Source of the DNA: an uncultured bacterium
GTDB lineage: Bacteria > Cyanobacteriota > Vampirovibrionia > Gastranaerophilales > Gastranaerophilaceae
Length of the DNA: 48,245 nucleotides
Reading direction: 5' to 3'
Assembly (NCBI GenBank): GCA_902796515.1
Contig: CADBOZ010000136.1
Location: 1 to 48,245, forward strand
Part shown: piece by piece, positions 25,064-33,818 of the stretch
How positions within the stretch are numbered: the first letter of the stretch is position 1
Layout: every line of letters begins with the position of its first letter
Made by a program: the position numbers and the translations under genes
Notes under the pieces: generated by a model
Database searches by the model: none
Told to the model about the DNA's origin: nothing
The model's input: only the letters and a program-made list of their open reading frames with translations

Positions 25064-26210
25064 AGCCAAAAGAACATTATGGGGATTGAGCACGGGGCAT
25101 TTTTTTCTTGATATGTATGCCGCAATACTAATTCCCCTGTATCCTCTTATAGCGGAAAGATTAAACATAAATCTTGCTCAAATCAGTTTTGTAATAGCCA
25201 TAGGACACAGTATATCTTCAATATTACAGCCGCTGTTCGGATATATCTCGGATAAATTAAATAAACGGGTATTTATGTTTTTCGGGCTTGTTTTTGCTTC
25301 ATTATTTATGCCGCTCGGTTTCATATCTCCAAATTCTATAATATTAACGCTATGCCTGATTTTTGGTATGGCGGGAAATGCTTTTTATCATCCGCAGGTT
25401 ACAACAATGATAAAAGATTGTTATACCGACAATATAAAATTGTCGGGTGCAATGGGGTTGTTTTTGGGACTGGGTACAATAGGATATGCTTTCGGCCCCT
25501 ATTTTTCAACGTATATAATAAAAACATTCGGCGAGAATAATTTTATATATACGGGTTTAATAGGCTTATTATTGAGTTTTGTTATATTGTTTTTTGTGCC
25601 GCGATTAAATAATAAGCATGTTGACCGTAAAAATAATTTCTTAAAAACCGTTAACGAGATTTTAAAAAATAAAATTTGTATATTTTTGATATCGGTAACA
25701 ATTATAAAAGCGGCTTTAATTATGTCTTTTGGAACATATGCACCGTTTATATTAAAAAAATTCGACTTTTCTCTTTCTCAAACCGGTATTATTATGACAA
25801 TATTTTATATTGCCGGCGGACTTAGTATGATATTTGCATCCAAAATAGAAAAAACAGTCAAGCTAAAAGGCATTATTATAATTTCTTATCTCCCGCTTTT
25901 ACCTTTAACACTGGCTTTTTTGTTCTTTTTAAAATTTAATAAATTTATTTCCGCTGCCATTCTTGTTACAATAGGATTTTTTATATTGCTTGCGGCGGGC
26001 TGTGTATTAGCTTATGCTCAAAAAGCGGTTTTACATGCAGGAACAATCAGCGGTATAATTCAAGGATTTACGCTTGCAATCGGGTCAATAATTCTTATTC
26101 CTTTTGGATTTATAGGTGAACACTTCGGTATTGAATACATTTTCATTCTTATAACTTTAATTGCATTTATAATATCAATATATACGTTTAAAATAAAATC
26201 GGAACTATAA
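25056..26210 (+). CDS. MFS transporter (Fsr-like), in operon with murQ
   Basis: 384 residues, about 12 membrane helices. The N-terminus STGHFFLDMYAAILIPLYPL and the conserved FGYISDKLNKR loop resemble the fosmidomycin-resistance (Fsr) branch of the major facilitator superfamily, followed by AGNAFYHPQ in helix 4. The ATG lies inside the 3' end of murQ, so translation is probably coupled. Placement suggests import of a muropeptide or amino sugar (an AmpG-like job) or export of a drug; the sequence alone does not decide. Confidence 0.75.
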   Translation: MDKAKRTLWGLSTGHFFLDMYAAILIPLYPLIAERLNINLAQISFVIAIGHSISSILQPLFGYISDKLNKRVFMFFGLVFASLFMPLGFISPNSIILTLCLIFGMAGNAFYHPQVTTMIKDCYTDNIKLSGAMGLFLGLGTIGYAFGPYFSTYIIKTFGENNFIYTGLIGLLLSFVILFFVPRLNNKHVDRKNNFLKTVNEILKNKICIFLISVTIIKAALIMSFGTYAPFILKKFDFSLSQTGIIMTIFYIAGGLSMIFASKIEKTVKLKGIIIISYLPLLPLTLAFLFFLKFNKFISAAILVTIGFFILLAAGCVLAYAQKAVLHAGTISGIIQGFTLAIGSIILIPFGFIGEHFGIEYIFILITLIAFIISIYTFKIKSEL

Positions 26211-26228
26211 TTAAATTGAGGAGGAAAA

Positions 26229-26831
26229 ATGGACACCAATGCACTTTTTAAAATAGGGTACGGACTTTATATATTAACTGCGCATGACAAAGACAAAGAT
26301 AACGGATGCATTATAAACACCGTTATGCAAGTAACCTCCTCGCCATGTCAGATTGCGATTTGCGTAAACAAAGCAAACTACACAAATCAACTCATAAAAA
26401 ACACAGGGAAATTTAATATATCAGTCCTTACGGATAAAACGGATTTTGAAATCTTCAAACACTTCGGCTATCAATCAGGAAAATCGGTAAACAAGTTTGA
26501 AAATTTTAAAGATATCAAAACGAGTGCAAACGGAATAATCTATATAACAAAAAATACCAATTCATATATTTCGGCAGAAACCGTTCGGGAGATAGATTTT
26601 GAAACCCATACAATGTTTATTGCAAAAGTAACAGATGCGCAAATATTATCCGACAATTCAACCGTAACTTATGATTTTTATCAAAGCAACATCAAACCAA
26701 AGCCCGAAAAAACAAAGAAAACCGGTTGGAGATGTAAAATATGCAATTATATATATGAAGGCGAAGTACTGCCGGATGACTTTATATGTCCCTGGTGCAA
26801 GCATGGTGTAAGTGATTTTGAAAAGATTTAG
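26229..26831 (+). CDS. Flavin reductase-like domain fused to rubredoxin (high-molecular-weight rubredoxin)
   Basis: 200 residues. An FMN-binding split-barrel flavin reductase domain (about 1-150, with VMQVTSSPCQIAICVNK and KFNISVL) is joined by a Lys/Pro linker to a C-terminal rubredoxin. The iron ligands are C169, C172, C187 and C190 in WRCKICNYIYEG and FICPWC. In acetogens such a protein (Hrb) passes electrons from NADH to a flavo-diiron oxidase that removes oxygen or nitric oxide. That partner is not in the window. GAGGAGG lies about 6 bases upstream of the ATG. Confidence 0.88.
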   Translation: MDTNALFKIGYGLYILTAHDKDKDNGCIINTVMQVTSSPCQIAICVNKANYTNQLIKNTGKFNISVLTDKTDFEIFKHFGYQSGKSVNKFENFKDIKTSANGIIYITKNTNSYISAETVREIDFETHTMFIAKVTDAQILSDNSTVTYDFYQSNIKPKPEKTKKTGWRCKICNYIYEGEVLPDDFICPWCKHGVSDFEKI

Positions 26832-26916
26832 AATTATTTCAAAAATTTCCATTTTTTAGTGTTTTATTTTATAATTATAGAAAATAAAGTTATATTGAGG
26901 TAAAGGGGAAGTATTT

Positions 26917-28011
26917 ATGTGCGCTGCCGTAAAAGAAGCTAAAGAAAATGAAATTGATGATAAAGAATTAAAAGCCATTCAAGAGGGAAAAAACAAGGCT
27001 CTCAAAATGGCTCTGGATAAAATTGAAAAAGATTTCGGCAAAGGCTCGATTATGCGTCTTGGAGATAAAACAAGCGTGAATTGCGAATGCATACCGACAG
27101 GAGCACTGGCGCTTGACCTTGCACTGGGTATAGGCGGCGTTCCGAGAGGAAGAATTATTGAAATATACGGCCCTGAATCTTCGGGTAAAACGACACTGGC
27201 TCAACATATCGTTGCAAATTGCCAAAAAAAAGGCGGAATAGCAGCATTTATCGATGCCGAACATGCACTCGACCCTGAATATGCAAGAAATTTAGGGGTT
27301 GATGTTGACCAGCTGTTAATATCACAGCCTGATACAGGAGAACAGGCACTTGAAATTACCGAAGAACTTGTACGCTCGGGAGCAATAGATGTTATAGTTA
27401 TAGACTCCGTTGCGGCACTGGTTCCGAAAGCCGAAATAGAACATGCTATGGATGAACAACAAATGGGTCTTCAAGCCCGATTAATGTCAAAGGCTTTAAG
27501 AAAGTTAACCGGTATAGTAGGAAAAACCAATACGACAGTAATTTTCATTAACCAATTAAGACAAAAAATCGGTATTATGTTTGGTAATCCCGAAACAACA
27601 ACAGGTGGTAACGCTTTAAAATACTACGCTTCGGTCAGACTTGATATCAGAAGATGCGACAGTGTTAAAAACAAAGATAACGAGGATATAGGAAACAGGG
27701 TTCGTGTAAAAGTTGCCAAAAACAAAGTAGCTCCTCCGTTTAAAGTTGCCGAATTTGATATAATTTACGGACAGGGAATTAGTGCACTGGGTAACATTAT
27801 TGATGTTGCCGTTAACTTTGATATCATCAAAAAAGCAGGCGCATGGTTCAGCTATAATGATGAAAAATTGGGACAAGGAAGAGAAAAAGCAAAAGAATTT
27901 CTTGAACAAAATCCGAAAATTTTAGAAGAAATTGAAGCAAAAGTAAGAGAAATTATTGCAAATAAAAACAAACCCGCACAAGCATCGGAAGAAAGCAAGG
28001 AAGAAAAATAA
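26917..28011 (+). CDS. recA: Recombinase RecA
   Basis: 364 residues. Walker A GPESSGKT is at 85-92, and [10 protein letters not shown] and [22 protein letters not shown] are family-typical. An N-terminal extension of about 20 charged residues precedes the usual start region ([21 protein letters not shown]). RecA forms filaments on single-stranded DNA for repair and recombination. The ribosome binding site is AGGGGAAG. A -10-like TATAAT sits at 26870-26875. I see no LexA-type operator of the classic B. subtilis or E. coli form. rmlA starts directly after the stop. Confidence 0.98.
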   Translation: MCAAVKEAKENEIDDKELKAIQEGKNKALKMALDKIEKDFGKGSIMRLGDKTSVNCECIPTGALALDLALGIGGVPRGRIIEIYGPESSGKTTLAQHIVANCQKKGGIAAFIDAEHALDPEYARNLGVDVDQLLISQPDTGEQALEITEELVRSGAIDVIVIDSVAALVPKAEIEHAMDEQQMGLQARLMSKALRKLTGIVGKTNTTVIFINQLRQKIGIMFGNPETTTGGNALKYYASVRLDIRRCDSVKNKDNEDIGNRVRVKVAKNKVAPPFKVAEFDIIYGQGISALGNIIDVAVNFDIIKKAGAWFSYNDEKLGQGREKAKEFLEQNPKILEEIEAKVREIIANKNKPAQASEESKEEK

Positions 28012-28881
28012 ATGAAAGGTATAATACTTGCTGCGGGAGCAGGCTCAAGACTTTATCCCGCCAGCATACCGATATCTAAAATATTACTTCCTGTTTACGA
28101 TAAACCCATGATTTATTATCCTATTACAACTTTGCTTCTGGCAGGGATAAGGGATATTTTAATCATTACAAACCCCTATGATATTGATAATTTTAAAAAA
28201 GTTCTGGGGGACGGAAGTCAAATCGGGGTAAAATTTTCTTATGCCGTTCAAAAGATTCCGAGAGGAATAGCGGAAAGTTTTTTAATTGCCGAAGAATTTA
28301 TAGAAAATTCTCCTGTTGCTCTTATACTTGGTGATAACATTTTCCATGGCTTTGGCTTTTCTTCAATGTTAAAAGAAGTAGGTACAAGAACAAAAGGTGC
28401 GACAGTATTCGGATATCAGGTTCAAGACCCTGAAAGATTTGGTGTTGTTGAATTTGATAAAGAAAACAGGGCTATATCAATTGAAGAAAAACCGAAAAAC
28501 CCGAAATCAAATTATGCCGTGACGGGTCTGTACTTCTATGATAACAACGTCGTTCAATATGCAAAAACTCTAAAACCCTCCAATCGCGGAGAATTGGAAA
28601 TTACCGACCTGAATAAAATATATCTTGAAAAAAATGAACTCAAGGTTGAAATCTTGGGCAGAGGCTTTGCATGGCTTGACACCGGAACATTTGAAAGCTT
28701 GCTGCAGGCTTCAAATTTTGTTCAATCAATGGAAATTAATACGGGCATGAAAATAGCTTCAATTGAAGAAGTTGCTTGCAGAATGGGCTACATATCAAAA
28801 GAACAGTTGATTTCAATTTCAAAAAAATACAAACAAAACGGATACGGCAGATATTTGGAGAAAATCGTAAATACAATTTAA
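28012..28881 (+). CDS. rmlA: Glucose-1-phosphate thymidylyltransferase
   Basis: 289 residues, the standard RmlA/RfbA length. The nucleotide-binding loop [11 protein letters not shown] (6-16) has Ser where Thr is usual, followed by [13 protein letters not shown] (25-37), GDNIFHG, VVEFD and [13 protein letters not shown]. It makes dTDP-glucose for surface polysaccharides. The ATG is adjacent to the recA TAA, with AAGGAAG inside the recA 3' end as ribosome binding site. No rmlB, C or D gene is nearby, so the pairing with recA looks accidental. Confidence 0.95.
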   Translation: MKGIILAAGAGSRLYPASIPISKILLPVYDKPMIYYPITTLLLAGIRDILIITNPYDIDNFKKVLGDGSQIGVKFSYAVQKIPRGIAESFLIAEEFIENSPVALILGDNIFHGFGFSSMLKEVGTRTKGATVFGYQVQDPERFGVVEFDKENRAISIEEKPKNPKSNYAVTGLYFYDNNVVQYAKTLKPSNRGELEITDLNKIYLEKNELKVEILGRGFAWLDTGTFESLLQASNFVQSMEINTGMKIASIEEVACRMGYISKEQLISISKKYKQNGYGRYLEKIVNTI

Positions 28882-28969
28882 TTGTTAAAAGTATCCTCTA
28901 AATAGAGTTAAATTATTGTATATTTTACACTTTTTATTTTAAACGGGTATTTTCGTTGCATATTGCAAT

Positions 28970-29010
28970 ATGTTACAAATTGTTAAAATTGTTACAATTG
29001 TAAATTGTAC
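28970..29010. repeat. AT palindrome and repeated TTACAA half-sites
   Basis: In the spacer after rmlA, the perfect 12-base palindrome TTACAATTGTAA (28992-29003) is preceded by further copies of TTACAAATTGTTA-like sequence. The cluster lies about 80 bases upstream of the -10 box of the 53-residue gene. It could be a binding site for a dimeric regulator. The reading is direct; the role is inferred. Confidence 0.4.
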
Positions 29011-29081
29011 CCAATACCCTTGTTTATCTAGTCTTTCTGGGCTATTTTTAGATTATAAATGTAACTTTTTCTTTACTTTGT

Positions 29082-29089
29082 GCTATAAT
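29082..29089 (+). promoter_or_regulatory. Extended -10 promoter of the 53-residue gene
   Basis: TG-C-TATAAT is a perfect extended -10. The predicted start near 29096 gives a 40-base leader ending in AGGAGG (29124-29129). The -35 region is weak. Confidence 0.6.
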
Positions 29090-29135
29090 ATAACAAAAGT
29101 TCAGTTGTTAGTTGTAATTCGCTAGGAGGTTTTCT

Positions 29136-29297
29136 ATGTCGCTTGCTACTCAAAATTTAAAAAACCAAACCCCGGTAAAATCAAAATTCAATGAAGAATT
29201 TCAGCATTACTTAAAGAAACAGTGCTTGAAAACAACATTCAACGGATTAGAATTAGAAACATTCGGTTGGTACAAAAAAGTATTGGGTTTAGTTTAA
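29136..29297 (+). CDS. Small 53-residue protein, isolated transcription unit
   Basis: Reading from the ATG at 29136 gives MSLATQNLKNQTPVKSKFNE, then a basic helix around FQHYLKKQCLK, TTFNGLELE, and WYKKVLGLV at the end. I do not recognise it. It is convincing as a gene because it has a perfect AGGAGG 6 bases before the ATG, an extended -10 promoter and its own terminator. It is basic, has one Cys and no membrane helix or signal peptide. Strong signals around so small a gene suggest high expression. A regulatory RNA that also encodes a peptide is an alternative. Confidence 0.7.
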   Translation: MSLATQNLKNQTPVKSKFNEEFQHYLKKQCLKTTFNGLELETFGWYKKVLGLV

Positions 29298-29306
29298 AAA
29301 AAAATT

Positions 29307-29332
29307 AAAGCGGAGTTTAACCCCGCTTTTTT
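29307..29332 (+). terminator. Intrinsic terminator of the 53-residue gene
   Basis: Stem AAAGCGG / CCGCTTT (29307-29313 with 29323-29329), 9-base loop, followed by a run of six T (29327-29332). It begins 9 bases past the stop codon. Confidence 0.85.
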
Positions 29333-29336
29333 ATTT

Positions 29337-29409
29337 GGAACTGTTTAGGTTGGCAATTTTGACAGTTCCCTTATTGTTGTCTTTGTGCAAAAACGAATAT
29401 TTACACAAA
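29337..29409. repeat. Two inverted repeats upstream of an unknown gene
   Basis: GGAACTGT (29337-29344) pairs with ACAGTTCC (29362-29369). Separately TTTGTGCAAA (29382-29391) pairs with TTTACACAAA (29400-29409), one mismatch and 8-base spacer. Both lie between the terminator and the 203-residue gene. The second resembles an operator by size and symmetry; no regulator is assigned. Confidence 0.4.
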
Positions 29410-29466
29410 TTATTTTTTTCACCGGTTTTATATATTCAAAAGAGAATATTTTAAAAGGGAAAGTAA

Positions 29467-30078
29467 ATGCAAATCGGCAAAGTGAATTCTTGGGCGTTTA
29501 ACGGTGTTAATATCGTAAGAGTATCAAAGGACGTATTTAAAAAAGATAAGAGCGAACACAACATTGAATTTAACGATATATTGTGCGAAACAATTGAAAA
29601 AAACAATAATTTTAATTTAAAAGATAAATTAGGATTATGGCTTCAAACCAAAAAAGCCGTAAAAATATATGATGTACTGGAAAGCCCCGGTTACGACGTA
29701 GTATGTCAGATGTTGCCCCAGTATAAACCTGCACATGTTGATGCAAGCTGGTTAAGCATGCATACAAAAACACCGATAACCTTACCTGAAAGTGAAAATT
29801 ACCATAAATTTTATGTTTTAACGGGGGATGAAAAAAACAAAGCCTTTAGAGAATTCGGCTGGCTGAATTGCAAAAAACTTGAACATATTGCATCAAAAAA
29901 TTATGAAAAAACAAACGATACAATGACAAATACATTAAGAGAATTAGCAAAGCTGTCACAAATTATCGATGAAAGGTTTCACTCAATTATAGACGGAAAA
30001 CCGATTAAAGAATGGAAAGCTGATTCCAAAGAAGAATTGGAAAAAATTACGGTTGAAATTTATAATCAGAAAAACTAA
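29467..30078 (+). CDS. Hypothetical protein, 203 residues
   Basis: Not recognised. The N-terminus MQIGKVNSWAFNGVNIVRVS is short and polar with an F-N-G motif. The middle has LWLQTKKAVKIYDVLESPGY and MLPQYKPAHVDASWLSM, and the C-terminal half is mostly helical and charged. There is no signal peptide of the classical type and no membrane helix. GGGAAAG about 5 bases before the ATG acts as ribosome binding site. It stands alone between a terminator and the tyrS promoter. Confidence 0.72.
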   Translation: MQIGKVNSWAFNGVNIVRVSKDVFKKDKSEHNIEFNDILCETIEKNNNFNLKDKLGLWLQTKKAVKIYDVLESPGYDVVCQMLPQYKPAHVDASWLSMHTKTPITLPESENYHKFYVLTGDEKNKAFREFGWLNCKKLEHIASKNYEKTNDTMTNTLRELAKLSQIIDERFHSIIDGKPIKEWKADSKEELEKITVEIYNQKN

Positions 30079-30144
30079 TTTGTGTTTTTATCAATAAAGA
30101 CTCTTTAAGCAAGCAATCTTTTTTGTAAAATATGCTTGATTTAG

Positions 30145-30150
30145 TATAAT
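30145..30150 (+). promoter_or_regulatory. -10 box of tyrS
   Basis: TATAAT with a predicted leader of about 30 bases that ends in AAGGAAAAG before the ATG. The leader is too short for a T-box. Confidence 0.5.
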
Positions 30151-30186
30151 CTATAGCAGATATATTTATGCAAATAAGGAAAAGTT

Positions 30187-31398
30187 ATGGAAATATTTGA
30201 AGAACTAAAACAAAGAGGGTTAATTGCTCAAATTACGGGTGAAGAAGAAGTAAAAAATCTAATAAATAAAGGAAATGCAAGATTTTATATCGGTTTTGAC
30301 CCGACCGCCGATTCTCTTCATGTAGGACATTTTATGGCTCTTTGTTTAATGAAAAGACTTCAAATGGCAGGAAACAGACCCGTTGTACTGGTAGGCGGAG
30401 GAACAGGACATATAGGCGACCCGTCAGGAAGGTCTGATATGCGCTCAATGATGACAAAAGAAACAATTGACCATAACTGCGAATGCTTTAAAAAGCAAAT
30501 GGAAAGATTTATTGAATTCGGCGAAGATAAAGCAGTTATGGTAAATAATGCCGATTGGCTGTTAAAATTAAATTATGTTGAACTTTTAAGAGAAGTCGGT
30601 GCTTGTTTTTCGGTTAATAATATGCTTAGAGCCGAATGCTATAAACAAAGAATGGAGCATGGTTTAAGCTTTTTAGAATTCAACTATATGATTATGCAGG
30701 CATACGATTTTTATTATCTAAACTCCCATCTTGACTGCAATTTGCAGTTCGGCGGAGATGACCAATGGTCAAATATGCTGGCGGGAACAGAACTTATAAG
30801 AAAGAAAACAGGACGTGATGCACATGCTATGACAATCACTCTGCTTTTGAATTCACAAGGTAAAAAAATGGGAAAAACTGCCTCAGGTGCTGTATGGTTA
30901 GATAAAAACAAAACATCCGTTTATGATTTTTATCAATACTGGAGAAACGTTGAAGATGCAGATGTTTTAAAATGCATAAAAATGCTTACATTCTTGCCGC
31001 TCGAAGAAATAAAACAAATGGAAAACTGGCAGGGAGCGGAACTCAACAGAGCAAAAGAAATACTCGCATATGAATTAACAAAACTTGTCCACGGTAAAGA
31101 AGAAGCGGACATTGCGCAGAAATCGGCCGTTGCATTATTTGGTAAAGGCGCGGATGACAGCAATATGCCTTCAACGAAACTTAATGTTGAAGGAGATAAT
31201 ATTCTTCTTGTTGATGTCCTTGTTCAAACAGGGTTGTGTCAGAGTAAAGGCGAAGCAAAAAGGCTTATTCAACAAGGAGGAATAAGTCTGGACGATATTA
31301 AAATCGATAAAATCGATTATCTAATCACAAAAGTTGATTTAACAAAAGGAATAAAAATTAAGAAAGGCAAAAAAATATATCATAAAATTTATGTTTAA
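30187..31398 (+). CDS. tyrS: Tyrosyl-tRNA synthetase
   Basis: 403 residues. The class I motif appears as HVGH (45-48) in GFDPTADSLHVGHF, followed by GGGTGHIGDPSGR (70-82). Tyrosine-binding residues lie in FNYMIMQAYDF and QFGGDDQWSNM. The KMSKS loop is KMGKT (227-231). A C-terminal S4 domain (about 340-403) has SKGEAKRLIQQGGISL. It charges tRNA-Tyr. It is transcribed alone. Confidence 0.97.
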   Translation: MEIFEELKQRGLIAQITGEEEVKNLINKGNARFYIGFDPTADSLHVGHFMALCLMKRLQMAGNRPVVLVGGGTGHIGDPSGRSDMRSMMTKETIDHNCECFKKQMERFIEFGEDKAVMVNNADWLLKLNYVELLREVGACFSVNNMLRAECYKQRMEHGLSFLEFNYMIMQAYDFYYLNSHLDCNLQFGGDDQWSNMLAGTELIRKKTGRDAHAMTITLLLNSQGKKMGKTASGAVWLDKNKTSVYDFYQYWRNVEDADVLKCIKMLTFLPLEEIKQMENWQGAELNRAKEILAYELTKLVHGKEEADIAQKSAVALFGKGADDSNMPSTKLNVEGDNILLVDVLVQTGLCQSKGEAKRLIQQGGISLDDIKIDKIDYLITKVDLTKGIKIKKGKKIYHKIYV

Positions 31399-31484
31399 AA
31401 TGTTAATTTTTGTTCAAAACTGGTAATCATGCACTGTTTTAATATATGATGTTAATTAAATATACAAACTAGAGGAAAAAAATT

Positions 31485-32345
31485 ATGGGATATGAAATTT
31501 TATATAAAAAAGAGCTTTGTAAAAATCAATACGAAATAAAAGTACATGCTCCTTTTATCACAAGAAATGCAAAAGCGGGACAATTTATTATCCTAAGAAC
31601 GGATAAAAATTCGGAAAGAATACCGCTTACTATTGCCGATTACGACAGACAAAACGAAATTCTTACAATCGTATATATGGCGGTGGGTTATACAACAAAA
31701 AAACTTGCAAATCTTGATGTTGGCGACTTCATAGAAGATATAGCGGGGCCGCTTGGCATGCCGACGCATATTGAAAACTACGGAAATGTTATATGCGTTG
31801 CGGGAGGATACGGAGCAGCACCCTGCTATCTTATAGCAAAAGCATTTAAAGATGCGGGAAATAAAGTTCATATGGTAATGGGAGCAAGAACAAAAGACTT
31901 GATTTTCTGGGAAGATAAAATGAAAAATGCCGTATCGGAACTTCATATAACAACAGATGACGGAAGTTACGGAATTAAAGGTTTTACAACAAACGTTGCC
32001 AAAGAAATTATTGAAAAAGAAAAAGTTGATTATGTTATTGCTGTAGGCCCGATGCCTATGATGAGAGCAGTTGCAGAGCTAACGCGTCCGTACGGAATTA
32101 AAACCGAAGCATCAATGAATCCTATAATGGTTGACGGAACAGGCATGTGCGGGGCATGCCGTTTAACTGTCGGCGGAAAAGTAAAATTCGCATGTGTTGA
32201 CGGCCCTGATTTTGATGCACACAAAATAGATTTTGATGAAGTTATAAACAGAACAAGAATTTATAAACAAGAAGAAAAAAGATGCGATGAAACCAAATGT
32301 AATCTTATAAAACAAGGTATAGAATTAGAAAAAGCAAATGTATAA
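31485..32345 (+). CDS. NfnA/SudB-like FAD and 2Fe-2S flavoprotein subunit
   Basis: 286 residues. An FAD-binding barrel (1-98, with RIPLTIADYD) precedes an NAD-binding domain (about 100-200, with VAGGYGAAPCYLIAKAF and VIAVGPMPMMRAV). The 2Fe-2S ligands C222, C225 and C237 lie in MCGACRLTVGGKVKFACVDG, with D217 as the possible fourth ligand known for NfnA. The C-terminal KIDFDEVINRTRIY is typical of the ferredoxin:NADP oxidoreductase/sulfide dehydrogenase small subunit, not PyrK. Its usual partner, a GltD-like NfnB, is absent from the next positions. AGAGGAAA is the ribosome binding site. Confidence 0.87.
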   Translation: MGYEILYKKELCKNQYEIKVHAPFITRNAKAGQFIILRTDKNSERIPLTIADYDRQNEILTIVYMAVGYTTKKLANLDVGDFIEDIAGPLGMPTHIENYGNVICVAGGYGAAPCYLIAKAFKDAGNKVHMVMGARTKDLIFWEDKMKNAVSELHITTDDGSYGIKGFTTNVAKEIIEKEKVDYVIAVGPMPMMRAVAELTRPYGIKTEASMNPIMVDGTGMCGACRLTVGGKVKFACVDGPDFDAHKIDFDEVINRTRIYKQEEKRCDETKCNLIKQGIELEKANV

Positions 32346-32357
32346 AGGATGGTAATT

Positions 32358-32543
32358 ATGTCGGAAAATGTTACAACAAAAAAGAAACTTCCGTTTTGCC
32401 CCTTGCTGTCGGCAGGTGCAACGGATTATAGAATATGTCTGCAGGAAAATTGCGCATGGTATATTCCGAGCACAAAAACTTGCGTAGCATACGTTATAGG
32501 ACACAATAACGTTCTTGAAATCAAGGCAAAACAAGGAAAATAA
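32358..32543 (+). CDS. Small four-cysteine protein
   Basis: 61 residues from the ATG at 32358, chosen over an in-frame ATG at 32349 because AAGGATGG then lies at proper distance. Cysteines at 14, 27, 32 and 42 occur in [17 protein letters not shown] and TCVAYVIG, a spacing that could bind zinc or an iron-sulfur cluster. Similar small CAWY proteins occur in anaerobes, function unknown to me. It lies 12 bases after the NfnA-like gene and one base before leuC. Confidence 0.8.
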   Translation: MSENVTTKKKLPFCPLLSAGATDYRICLQENCAWYIPSTKTCVAYVIGHNNVLEIKAKQGK

Positions 32544-32544
32544 A

Positions 32545-33816
32545 ATGACACCTCCGATGACGCTTACGGAAAAGATTTTCGCACTTCACTCGGGGAAAGA
32601 GTATGTTTGTGCGGGAGATTTGATTGAAGCAAATGTTGATATCACTCTTGCAAATGACATAACGGGCCCGATTGCCATAAATGTCTTTAAAAGCATCGGA
32701 TTAGATGATGTATTCGATAAAGAAAGGGTAGTATTTGTTCCCGATCACTTTGTGCCGAATAAAGACATTAAATCGGCAATTCAGGCAAAAACCCTGAGAG
32801 ATTTTGTTAATGAATACAATTTAAAACACAGGTTTGATGTCGGAACTATGGGAATAGAGCATGCTTTATTACCCGAAAAAGGAATTGTTACCGCAGGAGA
32901 TTTGATAATAGGTGCTGACTCTCATACCTGTACTTATGGCGCTCTTGGCGCATTTTCAACAGGTGTCGGCTCAACGGATTTGGGTTGCGCCATGGCTTCA
33001 GGCTCCACATGGTTTAAAGTTCCGCAAACAATAAAAGTTGTTTTTAACGGAAAGTTAAATAAATATGTAACCGCAAAAGATTTAATATTACATCTTATAG
33101 GAGATATCGGGGTAGACGGCGCTTTATATAAAGCCCTTGAATTTACGGGAGATACTATTTCTTCCCTTGATATGGAGGGTAGATTTACGATTTGCAATAT
33201 GGCAATAGAAGCAGGAGCAAAAAACGGTATAATTGCACCCGATGAAATTACCAAAAAATATCTGAAAAACAGGAGTTTGAGAAAGCCGCTATTTTTAAAG
33301 AGTGACGATGATGCTCATTTTGAAAGAATTATCGAATACGATGCGTCTAAAATTGAGCCTACCGTAGCTTATCCGAGCTTGCCGGAAAATACTCATTCGA
33401 TAACCGAAGCTATTAAAGATAATATCACGATAAATCAAGCGGTTATAGGAAGTTGTACAAACGGAAGATTGAGCGATATTGAAGCTGCGGCAAGCATCCT
33501 TAAAGGTAAAAAAGTTCACCCAAATGTAAGGCTGATTATAATTCCCGCAACGCAGGAAATTGTCTTAAAAGCAATAGAAAAAGGGTATTATCAAACGCTT
33601 ATCGAAGCGGGTGCCGCTATATCAACACCCACATGCGGCCCTTGTCTTGGCGGATATATGGGCATACTGGCTCAGGATGAAGTTTGTATATCAACCACAA
33701 ACAGAAATTTTGTCGGAAGAATGGGACATACAAGCTCGAAAATATATCTTGCAAGCCCTTATATAGCCGCAGCAAGCGCTATAAAAGGAAGAATTGCAAG
33801 TCCGGAGGAAGTTTAA
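32545..33816 (+). CDS. leuC: 3-isopropylmalate dehydratase large subunit family (LeuC/HacA type)
   Basis: 423 residues from the ATG at 32545 with AAGGAAAA upstream; this is the archaeal-type length. The 4Fe-4S ligands are C304 in IGSCTNGR and C364/C367 in [22 protein letters not shown] is typical. The family isomerises 2- to 3-isopropylmalate in leucine synthesis, or acts as homoaconitase or methylmalate isomerase. The small subunit LeuD is required but no leuD is adjacent; dacB follows after 2 bases. Confidence 0.9.
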   Translation: MTPPMTLTEKIFALHSGKEYVCAGDLIEANVDITLANDITGPIAINVFKSIGLDDVFDKERVVFVPDHFVPNKDIKSAIQAKTLRDFVNEYNLKHRFDVGTMGIEHALLPEKGIVTAGDLIIGADSHTCTYGALGAFSTGVGSTDLGCAMASGSTWFKVPQTIKVVFNGKLNKYVTAKDLILHLIGDIGVDGALYKALEFTGDTISSLDMEGRFTICNMAIEAGAKNGIIAPDEITKKYLKNRSLRKPLFLKSDDDAHFERIIEYDASKIEPTVAYPSLPENTHSITEAIKDNITINQAVIGSCTNGRLSDIEAAASILKGKKVHPNVRLIIIPATQEIVLKAIEKGYYQTLIEAGAAISTPTCGPCLGGYMGILAQDEVCISTTNRNFVGRMGHTSSKIYLASPYIAAASAIKGRIASPEEV

Positions 33817-33818
33817 TT

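Noticed and set aside
28896-28907. CTCT/AGAG hairpin after rmlA as a terminator
   Set aside because: Only a 4-bp stem with no T run directly after it.
30110-30138. CAAGCA/TGCTTG inverted repeat before tyrS as a T-box or terminator
   Set aside because: Short stem with a 17-base AT loop; it lies upstream of the predicted transcription start and has no T-box sequence.
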